Source: an uncultured Bacilli bacterium (GTDB taxonomy: Bacteria > Bacillota_I > Bacilli_A > RF39 > UBA660). From it: a stretch of 33,849 bases of DNA. Shown here in pieces: positions 1-7,934 of the stretch. Position numbers and translations under genes: made by a program. The notes beneath the pieces are model-generated. The model was not told the DNA's origin. It searched no databases and worked only from the letters and a program-made list of their open reading frames with translations. Location: positions 1 to 33,849 of the forward strand of contig CALVVT010000020.1 of assembly GCA_944363935.1 (NCBI GenBank), given 5' to 3'. Numbering within the stretch: the first letter of the stretch is position 1; each line of letters opens with the position of its first letter.

Positions 1-2
1 TC

Positions 3-737
3 GAAACATTTCAAAACTATGGAAGTCCAGAAGATTTAAGAGAATGCGCGAATAATTTAAAAAGTGTTAAAATAAACTATAAAAATATTTTAAAAGATGC
101 GAAAGAATATTTAGCTACTGTAACGTCTGGAAATTTGCGTCTAGGGAAATATCATTTAGATGATAATGAAATCGACATATTTTTTGATAAGGAAGGCGTT
201 TTAAGCCACGAATTTTTACATATGACATCGACAACCCCATTTAGTACTGGTTTTCAAACAACCATTAATGGTATTGAACTTGGACGCGGGCTTAATGAAG
301 GGATGACTGAATTATTAAATATTAGGATATTTAACCCTCAAACTAAAAAACATAGTTACCGAAAAAATGTTAAACTAGTTAGATTATTAGAAACTTTATT
401 TGATAATCCCAAAGAACTAGAACAAGCTTATTTTAAAGGTAATATTGACGAAGCTTTTCTACCATTTATAAAATATGGTACTAAAGATGAATTTTTTGAA
501 TTTTTAAATAGACTTGATAACTTTGCTTTGACGAATATTCCACTTAAAAGTGATATTGAATATATAAAAACCCAATTAGACCTTTATGATATTATCAAAA
601 GAACAAAAGATAAAAATAAAATAGAAAAAGCTGAAAGTATTTTAGATGAAAGTAAACTTATTAAATTACTTCGCACCCAAAAAATAAAATTAAAACCAAC
701 TAAAATTACTAATCCACAAACTTCACATATTAAATAA
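3..737 (+). CDS. Zinc metalloprotease-like protein, 5' end outside window
   Basis: The reading frame is open to the left edge of the window, so the gene starts upstream; the TTG at 135 is only the first possible start codon inside the window and is not a credible start. The visible part carries HEFLH (HExxH) near 207-221 and, about 30 residues later, NEGMTE, the arrangement in gluzincin-type zinc peptidases where the two His and the later Glu bind zinc and the HExxH Glu is catalytic. The rest is charged and probably helical, with a Lys-rich tail. No signal peptide can be judged because the N-terminus is missing. The substrate is unknown. It is separated from the ger operon by a terminator. 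The metalloprotease class is fairly well supported by motif; I do not recognise the family. Confidence 0.6.
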   Translation, partial: ETFQNYGSPEDLRECANNLKSVKINYKNILKDAKEYLATVTSGNLRLGKYHLDDNEIDIFFDKEGVLSHEFLHMTSTTPFSTGFQTTINGIELGRGLNEGMTELLNIRIFNPQTKKHSYRKNVKLVRLLETLFDNPKELEQAYFKGNIDEAFLPFIKYGTKDEFFEFLNRLDNFALTNIPLKSDIEYIKTQLDLYDIIKRTKDKNKIEKAESILDESKLIKLLRTQKIKLKPTKITNPQTSHIK

Positions 738-752
738 CTTGTGAGGTTTTTT
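720..752 (+). terminator. Rho-independent terminator of the metalloprotease-like gene
   Basis: An 8-bp stem ACTTCACA/TGTGAGGT (one G-U pair) is followed by a run of six T. The stop codon of the upstream gene (735-737) lies in the loop. Confidence 0.65.
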
Positions 753-782
753 GATTAATTTTTTTATTTTAAGCCCATAATA
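752..782 (+). promoter_or_regulatory. Candidate sigma-G (forespore) promoter of the ger operon
   Basis: TGATTA (752-757) and CATAATA (776-782) are separated by 18 bp. The -10 fits the sigma-G pattern CATWHTA fully and the -35 differs from TGAATA/gHATR by one base. GerA-type receptor operons are forespore genes under sigma-G in Bacillus, so site and context agree. It lies 23 bp upstream of the gerA start. Confidence 0.5.
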
Positions 783-804
783 ATATTAGCAAAGAAGGGA
801 TAAA

Positions 805-2268
805 ATGGTTATAGAAAAGAACGTTCAAAAGAATATTGAAAAAATAAAAAAAATATACGGTTATAGTACTGATATAAGTACAAGAATTATTAAACTTGGC
901 AAAGTAAATGTCGGAATAATTTTTTTAGAAAGTTCTTCGGCTGGTTTAACGGTTAGTGACAATGTTATTAAAAGTATTAATATGATTGATGATAATAAAG
1001 AAATATTTCAAAGTGTTTATGACAATTTAAAAAATCGTATTTTTAATAGCCAAATGACAACAACTAAAGATTTTAATAAATTTCCTTATTTTTTATCAGC
1101 TGGCTTTACCATTGTCTTAACTGATGATAGTGATGAAGCCATTGTTTTAGAAACCAGAATGCCTTTAGACCGAGGCGTTACTGAATCAAGTAGTGAACCA
1201 ATTTTAAGAGGACCTAAAGATAGCTTTACGGAAAGTCACGCTAAAAATTTAGGTTTAATTAGAAAAAGAATCAAAGATGAAAACTTATGGTTTGAAGATA
1301 TTACCATCGGTAGAAGAACTAAAACTAGAGTTAATATTGGATATATTAAAGATATTGCTAGTGACGAAGAAGTCACATATATTAAAGACAAACTAAAAAA
1401 AATAAATATCGATGGTATTTTAGATAGCGGCAATTTAAGAGAATACTTAATTAGCGAACCTTCAGCTTTTCCCCAAGTTCAAAGTACCGAAAGACCAGAC
1501 CTTGTTTCTTCGGCTTTATTAAACGGGAAAATAGTTATATTTGTCGAAAATTCCCCTATTGCTTTAGTATTGCCAGCTGTTTTTATCGATTTTATTCATA
1601 CACCTGAAGACTACTATCAAAAACCGCTAAACATTAGTATTACGAGAATTTTAAGATTCATTTCATTATTTATAACCCTATTTACTCCAGCTATCTATAT
1701 TGCGATAACTACCTTTGATCAAACCGTTGTCCCCAATGAACTTTTAATATCGTTAGCCATTCAAAGAGAGTCCGTCCCTTTTCCTACTGCAGTGGAAATA
1801 ATTTTTCTAATGACTATTTTTGAAATACTTCGGGAAAGTGATATCAGAATGCCTTCTAACATGGGAACTGCAATGAGTATTGTTGGCGCTTTAGTTTTAG
1901 GTTCCGCTGCTGTCGATGCAGGAATCGTTTCCCCTATCGCTGTTATTGTTGTCGCTTTTACTTCAATATGCAGTCTTATTTTTACTGATATTGATTTCAT
2001 GAATGGAATTAGATTCTGGCGATTTATTTTTATTATAAGTGCGAGTTTCTTTGGTTTAATTGGTATTGCTTTAGCATTCATCGTCTTTATTTTAAAACTT
2101 GCTTCTTTAGAAAACTTTGGAGTTAGTTATCTCGCGCCTTTTAGTCCATTTAACCCTTCGGCTTGGAAAGATGCGATTGTTAGATTTTCAATGCCCAAAA
2201 TCTTTAAAAGACCGAGCTATATAAAAATTAAAAACATTAGAAAGCAAGGTGAAGATAATGAAAGTTAA
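805..2268 (+). CDS. gerA: Spore germination receptor A subunit (GerA family)
   Basis: This is the A subunit of a germinant receptor in the spore inner membrane, which with B and C subunits senses nutrients and starts germination. The protein has 487 residues, the normal length for GerAA/GerKA (PF03323). It begins with a soluble N-terminal region of about 280 residues containing the family's RGP and TRVN(I)GYI segments, continues through the conserved SALLNGKIVIFVENSP stretch near residue 235, and ends with about five membrane segments from residue 285 to 430. Start at ATG 805 is preceded by AAGAAGGG. It is the first gene of a gerA-gerC-gerB operon with translationally coupled junctions; the order A-C-B differs from the A-B-C order of the B. 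subtilis gerA operon. The germinant cannot be told from sequence. Confidence 0.93.
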   Translation: MVIEKNVQKNIEKIKKIYGYSTDISTRIIKLGKVNVGIIFLESSSAGLTVSDNVIKSINMIDDNKEIFQSVYDNLKNRIFNSQMTTTKDFNKFPYFLSAGFTIVLTDDSDEAIVLETRMPLDRGVTESSSEPILRGPKDSFTESHAKNLGLIRKRIKDENLWFEDITIGRRTKTRVNIGYIKDIASDEEVTYIKDKLKKINIDGILDSGNLREYLISEPSAFPQVQSTERPDLVSSALLNGKIVIFVENSPIALVLPAVFIDFIHTPEDYYQKPLNISITRILRFISLFITLFTPAIYIAITTFDQTVVPNELLISLAIQRESVPFPTAVEIIFLMTIFEILRESDIRMPSNMGTAMSIVGALVLGSAAVDAGIVSPIAVIVVAFTSICSLIFTDIDFMNGIRFWRFIFIISASFFGLIGIALAFIVFILKLASLENFGVSYLAPFSPFNPSAWKDAIVRFSMPKIFKRPSYIKIKNIRKQGEDNES

Positions 2269-3427
2269 AATCATTTTATTATTATTTATTTGCTTAATTA
2301 TTACTGGATGTGGTAATTACCGCGAATTAAATCAAATTGCTATTATTACCGGAATTGGCATTGATAAAAATAAAGATAATTATGAAGTAAGTGTTTTAAT
2401 CGCTAATGCAGATAAAAATGAAACTAGTCCTAAAGAAGGGCAATCAGAGCCAACTGTCTACTTTGGAACTGGTAACAGTTTAACTAAAGCCCTTAAAGTA
2501 ATTGAACGAAAAACACCAAAACAACTTTATTTCGGTCATATTAACGTCGTTTTAATATCTGAAGATGTTGCTAAAGATGGTTTTTTAAAAGTGGCAGACT
2601 TTCTTTTAAGAAATCCCGAATCACGCAAAAAATTTTATTTAATTTTAGCTAGAGATAGTAAAGCTAAAGACGCTTTAGAAATAGTTTCTCCTTTAGATGC
2701 TTTTCCTTCCCAAAATATAGCTAGTTTAATGGGAACAAACTCACAAACTCAATCGATTACAAACTCTGTTACCTATAGTGATTTTATTAAAGCTATTTTA
2801 ACTCCCGGTAAAGAAGGCGTTTTACCTTCGATAAAAGTTAAAGGAAAGGAAAAGAATAAAGATAATTTAAATGAAATAAGTCCGAATACGTATTTAGAGT
2901 TAACGTCATTAGCTATTTTTAAAGACGATAAATTAGCGGGTTTTACTACTAATAATGAAAGTGCGGCTATTAATATTTTAAAAAATACAGTTAAGCAAAG
3001 TATTTTTGAAGTAAACTACAATAACGATATTGTAAGTATTACTACTAAAAATGTTTCTTCAAAAATCAAAATAAAAAGTCCAAATAAATTCGATATTAAA
3101 GTAACTGGTGAAGCTAGAATTGCCGAAATAAATAGTAATACTAATCTTAATAATAAAAAAGTAATTAAAAAAATTGAAAATAAATTAAATAAAAAGATTG
3201 AAAACCAAATTACAAAAGTTATTAAAAATATTCAGCAAAAATATCAAAGTGATATCTTTGGTTTTGGAAATTTAGTTTATCAAAATTATCCAAAAAACTT
3301 TAAAAAAATTGAAAATAAATGGAATGATGTTTATTTTCCTAAAATTGAAGTAAAGGTTAAAGCTAATACCGAATTAATTAGTACCGGTTCAATTGAAAAT
3401 ACTATCCGAAAGGAGAAAGCAAAATGA
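2258..3427 (+). CDS. gerC: Spore germination lipoprotein (Ger(x)C family)
   Basis: This is the C subunit of the germinant receptor, a lipoprotein anchored to the outer face of the spore inner membrane. A short signal peptide ends in the lipobox IITGC with Cys18 as lipidation site. The following GNYRELNQIAIITGIGID is the conserved N-terminus of mature Ger(x)C proteins. Length 389 residues is normal. The ATG at 2258 is used because AAGGTGA (2246-2252) sits 5 bases upstream; the in-frame GTG at 2249 lies inside that ribosome binding site and is not the start. The gene overlaps gerA by 11 bp and shares ATGA with gerB. Confidence 0.92.
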   Translation: MKVKIILLLFICLIITGCGNYRELNQIAIITGIGIDKNKDNYEVSVLIANADKNETSPKEGQSEPTVYFGTGNSLTKALKVIERKTPKQLYFGHINVVLISEDVAKDGFLKVADFLLRNPESRKKFYLILARDSKAKDALEIVSPLDAFPSQNIASLMGTNSQTQSITNSVTYSDFIKAILTPGKEGVLPSIKVKGKEKNKDNLNEISPNTYLELTSLAIFKDDKLAGFTTNNESAAINILKNTVKQSIFEVNYNNDIVSITTKNVSSKIKIKSPNKFDIKVTGEARIAEINSNTNLNNKKVIKKIENKLNKKIENQITKVIKNIQQKYQSDIFGFGNLVYQNYPKNFKKIENKWNDVYFPKIEVKVKANTELISTGSIENTIRKEKAK

Positions 3428-4524
3428 AAATAAGCCGTTTAGAATATAATAGTTTGGTTTGGTTTTTAATTAGAGGTTGTTTTGTCGGTGTAAGTTTAAA
3501 CAATGTTTTATTTATCTGTAAACAAGATAGTGCAATTGCCGTTATATTAGCTATTTTAATCGGTTTTATTCCTTTAGCTATTTACTTTTATATTAGAAAC
3601 TATGAACCAGATTTAGATATTGCTGAAAAAAATAAATTATTATTTGGTAAGTTTGGAACGGTCTTAAATTTAATAACTGCTTTACTGGGTTTTGCTTTCG
3701 CACTAATTATTTTAAGTGATTTAACCCATTTCGTAGGTTCCCAATTTTTATACTATACCCCATCGATTATTATTGCTATTATTTTTATGGTTTTAATTGT
3801 TTATGCTTTAAGTAAAGGAATTTATACAATTTCAAAAACAAGTTTAATCGTTTTCTATTTTGTAATTATTATTGCTTTCTTTATTATTTGCGGACTTATT
3901 ACTAATATCGACATTAATAATTTTAAACCTATTTTATATGAAGGAATAAATCCTGTTATTAAAAGTTCTTTAGTTGTTTTAACTTATAACGTTTTACCAA
4001 TTTTCTTTCTTTTAATTATTCCCAAAAATAAAGTTAACAAAGATAATACTAAATTAAATATTATTTTCTATTTAGTTTCGATGTTATCGATATTAAGTAT
4101 GGCCTTTATGACTATTGCTATATTCGGGGTTAATATGGCTCTTTTATACGAATACCCTGGGTTTCATTTGTTAAGACAAGTAAATATTGGCGAGTTTGTT
4201 GATAGAATTGAAATATTTCTCTCAATTGAATGGATTATTTCAATGTGTATTATGTTAATGATTTGTCTATACTATGTAAATAAAATATTAAAAAGAACAT
4301 TTAAATATAAGCCAAAATTTAATTTAATTGTTATAATTAGCGAAGCTATTATTTTAATTTTATTAGAGGTCTATATTATAAACCATTATATTGAGTCTTC
4401 AAGCCCAGAACACGATATTATTTTCTATATTATATTAAGTATTTTTAGTTTTATTTATTTAATTATCTTTATAAAAAGAGCTCTAGTTCATAACCATAAA
4501 AACTATAGCTCCAATAATAACTAA
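3424..4524 (+). CDS. gerB: Spore germination permease-like B subunit (GerB family)
   Basis: This is the integral membrane subunit of the germinant receptor, a member of the amino acid permease (APC-like) superfamily, family PF03845. It has 366 residues and about ten hydrophobic segments spread from residue 10 to 355, as expected. The N-terminal ISRLEYNSLVW and the RGCFVG region resemble GerB proteins. The start codon overlaps the gerC stop (ATGA), with AAAGGAG ahead of it. Its last 14 codons run past the stop of the opposite-strand gene, so the two 3' ends overlap by 42 bp. Confidence 0.9.
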   Translation: MKISRLEYNSLVWFLIRGCFVGVSLNNVLFICKQDSAIAVILAILIGFIPLAIYFYIRNYEPDLDIAEKNKLLFGKFGTVLNLITALLGFAFALIILSDLTHFVGSQFLYYTPSIIIAIIFMVLIVYALSKGIYTISKTSLIVFYFVIIIAFFIICGLITNIDINNFKPILYEGINPVIKSSLVVLTYNVLPIFFLLIIPKNKVNKDNTKLNIIFYLVSMLSILSMAFMTIAIFGVNMALLYEYPGFHLLRQVNIGEFVDRIEIFLSIEWIISMCIMLMICLYYVNKILKRTFKYKPKFNLIVIISEAIILILLEVYIINHYIESSSPEHDIIFYIILSIFSFIYLIIFIKRALVHNHKNYSSNNN

Positions 4525-5235
4525 AATAAGTAAAATAATAATTATTTTTGTAAAAATATGTTTAGAAGGTTTTTCACCATCGTCAAAATCTTTTTTCGAT
4601 AATTTTAAACTAGAAGTAAAAAACGAATTATCCATTGTATGGGTTTTTTGATTTTCTTCTTCCGCAATAATTTTTTTAACATCGTTAAGTTCACCAACAC
4701 TAGTATCTTCGCCAGTTAAATCTTTTAGAAAATCAGTAGCAAGTTCATTATTTCCCATTTTATTAAGCATACTAGTATTAGTAATTGTATGGATTAATTC
4801 TTTTAGTTCATCCTCTTCTTTTAAATCGTCTTCAACTGCTTCTTTTTTTAAATTTAAATCTTTTAAAATATCATAACTAGTATTTTTTAAAACCCGTTCT
4901 TTATCATCGGGTTTTTTATTTTCCCGAGCTTTGTTTAGAATATCCCGAATATCATAACTAGGTTCTTCGGTAACTTCAGTCTTGGGCGTTTCCTTAACTT
5001 CTCTAATCTCTGGTTCTTCGGTTAATTTTCGGTACTGTCTTGTTTTTTGATAATTTTCTCTATTTTGAAGCATTTCTTTTATTTTCGTAATATCTATTTC
5101 ATTAGCATTGTCGATTGAAGCAATTCCTTCAATGTTTGTATATTTAGCCTCCGAATATATATCACCATACAAGTTTTTATTGCGTTTGCTTCGGGTATTA
5201 TTTTCTTTATAATATCTATCCATTCGCGAGTTCAC
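4483..5235 (-). CDS. Tail-anchored membrane protein of unknown function
   Basis: A 250-residue protein, very rich in Lys, Glu and Asp, with no N-terminal signal. A single hydrophobic segment of about 20 residues (IIIILLILVIIGAIVFMV) sits at the extreme C-terminus, preceded by Lys, the layout of a tail-anchored protein with its body in the cytoplasm. The middle is low-complexity and probably coiled or disordered, with repeats of the type SYDI(R/L)(D)IL near residues 93 and 123. The start is GTG 5235, supported by GAGGTG five bases upstream; the ATG four codons later has no site at a good distance. A possible promoter (TTTAAA-17-TATGAT) lies upstream on the minus strand. Its 3' end overlaps gerB tail to tail. 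I do not recognise the family. Confidence 0.7.
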   Translation of the reverse strand: MNSRMDRYYKENNTRSKRNKNLYGDIYSEAKYTNIEGIASIDNANEIDITKIKEMLQNRENYQKTRQYRKLTEEPEIREVKETPKTEVTEEPSYDIRDILNKARENKKPDDKERVLKNTSYDILKDLNLKKEAVEDDLKEEDELKELIHTITNTSMLNKMGNNELATDFLKDLTGEDTSVGELNDVKKIIAEEENQKTHTMDNSFFTSSLKLSKKDFDDGEKPSKHIFTKIIIILLILVIIGAIVFMVMN

Positions 5236-5300
5236 ATTCTCACCTCTTATCGTATATACATAATCATACCATATTTTTTATCTTTTTTAAAGATGTCCTC

Positions 5301-5329
5301 TTGCTTTTTAAAATTTTTTTTCATATAAT
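5301..5329 (+). promoter_or_regulatory. Sigma-A promoter of the ferredoxin gene
   Basis: TTGCTT (5301-5306), a 17-bp spacer and TATAAT (5324-5329). Transcription would start near 5336, giving a very short leader that begins about at the AGGAGG ribosome binding site (5336-5341). Confidence 0.75.
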
Positions 5330-5352
5330 TGTGATAGGAGGCGAAACTTATT

Positions 5353-5556
5353 ATGGAAAAAGTTGAAATTGATAAAAATTTATGCATTGGCTGCGGAGCC
5401 TGCGCAGCAATATGTCCTAAAAACTTTGAAATTGGTGATGATGGACTTGCTGAAGTTACTAATGATAAAGTTACTGACGAAGTTAAGGAAGCAGCGGAAA
5501 ACTGCCCAACTGACGCCATTAAAATTAAAAAAGCTGATAAAAAAGAAGAGCTATAA
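5353..5556 (+). CDS. [4Fe-4S] ferredoxin
   Basis: A small electron carrier of 67 residues. Cys11, Cys14 and Cys17 (CIGCGAC) plus Cys51 (NCPTDAI) are the ligands of one [4Fe-4S] cluster as in monocluster ferredoxins. Cys21, which would bind a second cluster in dicluster ferredoxins, has no partner group here. AGGAGG lies 11 bases before the ATG. The gene is transcribed alone from its own promoter and ends in a bidirectional terminator shared with rluB. Such ferredoxins commonly serve pyruvate:ferredoxin oxidoreductase or radical enzymes in anaerobes; the partner is not visible here. Confidence 0.93.
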   Translation: MEKVEIDKNLCIGCGACAAICPKNFEIGDDGLAEVTNDKVTDEVKEAAENCPTDAIKIKKADKKEEL

Positions 5557-5580
5557 AAATTTTTATAACTCTTTTTATTT
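5546..5580. terminator. Bidirectional terminator between ferredoxin and rluB
   Basis: AAGAG and TATAAAAA pair with TTTTTATA and CTCTT around one mismatch, with T runs on both strands. It lies at the convergent 3' ends of the two genes. Confidence 0.6.
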
Positions 5581-6288
5581 TCCCAAACTATAAAGTTTTT
5601 TTACTTCTTTAATCGTTAATTTCCGGTATTTACCAGGCATAAGTCCATCTAAATTAAGAAAGGCAAACTCTTCTCTTTTTAACTTTGCCACTGTATAACC
5701 AATAGCAGCAAACATTTTCTTAACCTGGTGATTACGCCCTTCATGAATTGTTATTTTGACTAAAGAAGTATGATTCTTTTTATCAATTTTTAATATTTTG
5801 GTTTTCGCCGGAGCTGTTTTTATTCCATCTATATAAACACCTTTATCTAATAATTTTATTTTAGCCGGTACTACAATTTCATTAATTTTAGCAACATAAA
5901 CTTTATTAATTTTATTACTAGGATGCAGTAATTTATTAGTAAGATTTCCATCATTGGTAAGTAATAGTAATCCTGTTGTATCGTAATCTAACCGGCCAAC
6001 TGGATAAAGTCTATTTTTAGTTTCAATTAAATCAAGAACGGTTTTTCTACCCTTTTCGTCATGAGTAGTAGTAACAATACCTCTTGGTTTATAAAGTAAA
6101 ATATATTCTAATTTTTTATCCTTCAAACTATTTCCTTCAACTGTAATAACATCTTTCAAACTAGCTTTAGTTCCAAGTTTGGTAACTGTTTTTCCATTAA
6201 GCATAACTTTACCATTTAAAATTAAAGTTTCAGCTTTTCTTCTGGAACAATACCCACTATCGGCAATAATTTTTTGTAATCTTTCCAT
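5575..6288 (-). CDS. rluB: Ribosomal large subunit pseudouridine synthase B family (RluB/RsuA)
   Basis: The enzyme converts a specific uridine of rRNA to pseudouridine. Residues 1-60 form an S4 RNA-binding domain (MERLQKIIADSGYCSRRKAE is typical). The catalytic region contains GRLDYDTTGLLLLTNDG near residue 97, whose Asp is the catalytic nucleophile, and GRNHQVKKMF near residue 185. Length of 237 residues is normal. By resemblance it is RluB-like (23S rRNA) rather than RsuA, but that distinction is less sure. ATG 6288 has GGTGAT upstream. Confidence 0.9.
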   Translation of the reverse strand: MERLQKIIADSGYCSRRKAETLILNGKVMLNGKTVTKLGTKASLKDVITVEGNSLKDKKLEYILLYKPRGIVTTTHDEKGRKTVLDLIETKNRLYPVGRLDYDTTGLLLLTNDGNLTNKLLHPSNKINKVYVAKINEIVVPAKIKLLDKGVYIDGIKTAPAKTKILKIDKKNHTSLVKITIHEGRNHQVKKMFAAIGYTVAKLKREEFAFLNLDGLMPGKYRKLTIKEVKKLYSLGK

Positions 6289-6333
6289 AAAATCACCAAT
6301 TTAATTATATAGGAAAGTTTCTATTTTTACAAG

Positions 6334-7416
6334 TTATGATTTTCCGAGTACAAAATTTTTTATTTTATCCCAAAAAGTTAGTTCAGTCTTCTTCTCTTTA
6401 AAATAAATGTTTTCACTATGAACTTTTTTCTCCCCAATATAGATAATAGCTTCACCAACTTTATCGTTATTTTTAACGTTTCTTTTCTTTTCTAATTTAA
6501 ATTTTAAATTAATAACTTCTTTTTCGCTTTCAGTAAGGGGATAAGTAAAATCATTTTTATAATAAAGTTCGTTATCCTTATAATAAGTTTCTCCTAATAT
6601 ACTAACAGTTCCTTTATTTAATATTTGATAATTTTGATAGGTATTAAAGGCTTCTTCATATAAACTAACATGTTCTTTAAAATCATTACCATCGTTAATT
6701 GTAACAACTGTTAAATTTAAATTATCTTTAGAAGCAGAAGATACTAAAGTTCTTCTAGCTTTTTTTGTAAATCCGGTTTTTCCTCCTGTTGTATATTTAT
6801 AAGTAAAAAGTAATTTATTTTTATTTTTCCATTCATAAACATTTTTATTTGTTTTTAATTTATAATATTTTGTTTGCACTATTTCTTTAAAAGCATCTAT
6901 CTGCATTGCATAACTCATTAAAAGCGCCATATCATAAGCACTAGAATAATTACCTTCTTCGTCATCGTCAAGACCACTTGGATTATGAAAAGTAGTATCC
7001 GTCATCCCTATTTCTTTAGCTTTTTTATTCATTAAATTAACAAAATTTTCTACACTTCCCCCTACTTTAGTAGCTAAAGACACTGCAGCATCATTACCAC
7101 TCCTAAGCATTAATCCATAAAGTAAATCTTTTATTTTTAATTTTTCGCCCTCTTTTATATAAATTGCTGAACCATGGGCTTTTAATACTTCTTCACCTAT
7201 AGTTACTTCTTTTTCGATGTCACTATTTTCAATCACAACAACAGCAGTCATAATTTTAGATATCGAAGCTACACTACTAACATAATGAGGATTTTTCGAA
7301 TATAAAACTCTATTACTATCAGTATCCATTAATACTACACCTTTAGCTGAAGAAGAAAATGCATTTACTGATATTGGAATAAATAATAAAATTAAAACTA
7401 AAATGACTTTTTTCAT
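6334..7416 (-). CDS. dacF: D-alanyl-D-alanine carboxypeptidase (DacF/PBP5 type)
   Basis: A secreted penicillin-binding protein that removes the terminal D-Ala of peptidoglycan stem peptides. A signal peptide (residues 1-19, ending VNA) is followed by the three active-site motifs of the S11 family: SISK at residues 51-54 with the nucleophile Ser51, SGN near residue 106, and KTG in GGKTGF near residue 214. A C-terminal beta domain follows. Length is 360 residues. The start is ATG 7416 with AGGTGA five bases upstream; the in-frame GTG at 7425 is part of that site. Spore formers carry sporulation versions (dacF, dacB), and given the ger operon a sporulation role is possible but not shown. Confidence 0.9.
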   Translation of the reverse strand: MKKVILVLILLFIPISVNAFSSSAKGVVLMDTDSNRVLYSKNPHYVSSVASISKIMTAVVVIENSDIEKEVTIGEEVLKAHGSAIYIKEGEKLKIKDLLYGLMLRSGNDAAVSLATKVGGSVENFVNLMNKKAKEIGMTDTTFHNPSGLDDDEEGNYSSAYDMALLMSYAMQIDAFKEIVQTKYYKLKTNKNVYEWKNKNKLLFTYKYTTGGKTGFTKKARRTLVSSASKDNLNLTVVTINDGNDFKEHVSLYEEAFNTYQNYQILNKGTVSILGETYYKDNELYYKNDFTYPLTESEKEVINLKFKLEKKRNVKNNDKVGEAIIYIGEKKVHSENIYFKEKKTELTFWDKIKNFVLGKS

Positions 7417-7473
7417 TTCTTTCACCTAAAGAATTATATACAAAAAAAGAAGAGAATATTACTCTTGTCCGAT

Positions 7474-7614
7474 TTATATAAATTGTTTTTCTTCTTCTAC
7501 AATTTCAATAATATTATTTATAGCTTCTAAAAAAGAATCATAACTAATACTTCTAGCATAATAATTTTTTCTTTGATAGTTTTCAAAGTATTGTCTTAAT
7601 ACTAAACTAAATTT
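7474..7614 (-). pseudogene. Out-of-frame continuation of the AbiEi-like gene
   Basis: 46 codons from the Lys codon at 7614 down to the TAA at 7476-7474, one frame away from the 70-residue gene and overlapping its stop codon. The product (KFSLVLRQYF, then ISYDSFLEAINN, ending EEEKQFI) looks like real helical protein and has no start codon of its own before the upstream in-frame TGA. The simplest reading is a single frameshift in the run TTATTATAAAA. Confidence 0.4.
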
Positions 7615-7826
7615 TATAATAATTCCGTTAAATCATTTAATAAATAAAGCTTATTTCTTCTTTTAAAAGTATTGTAAATAGCTGGATATAATTTTTTCTT
7701 ATCTATGTCTTCTCTCATTAATCTAGTCAATGTAATTCTTGGAATATTTAAATTATTAACTTCTTTAGTTGTAACAGTATCACTATTATTTTTCATAAAA
7801 TTAATTATTTTATTTTCATTATTCAT
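7614..7826 (-). CDS. Small winged-helix protein, AbiEi-like N-terminal domain, probably truncated
   Basis: A 70-residue product whose pattern (IINFMKNNSDTVTTKEV, then IPRITLTRLMRED, then KKKLYPAIY) resembles the N-terminal winged helix of AbiEi-family type IV antitoxins, where the third element normally reads VxRGVY. A full AbiEi antitoxin is about 200 residues, so this is much too short. A strong AGGAGG lies before the ATG. Directly after the stop, another reading frame stays open for 46 codons with protein-like composition, which suggests a frameshifted remnant. No AbiEii toxin gene is adjacent. It could also be a genuine small DNA-binding protein. Confidence 0.45.
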   Translation of the reverse strand: MNNENKIINFMKNNSDTVTTKEVNNLNIPRITLTRLMREDIDKKKLYPAIYNTFKRRNKLYLLNDLTELL

Positions 7827-7934
7827 TTTGTTCCTCCTTCAAGGGGAAAAAAATTTTTTTCCTTCTTTTAGGAACGTTATAACATTTTTTCTAATTAAAT
7901 ACAACTTTTTCATTACACTAAAAAAAGAATATTT

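Noticed and set aside
5247-5519. Minus-strand open frame of 90 codons over the ferredoxin gene
   Set aside because: It is the shadow of the ferredoxin, whose Cys motif, promoter and ribosome binding site are clear.
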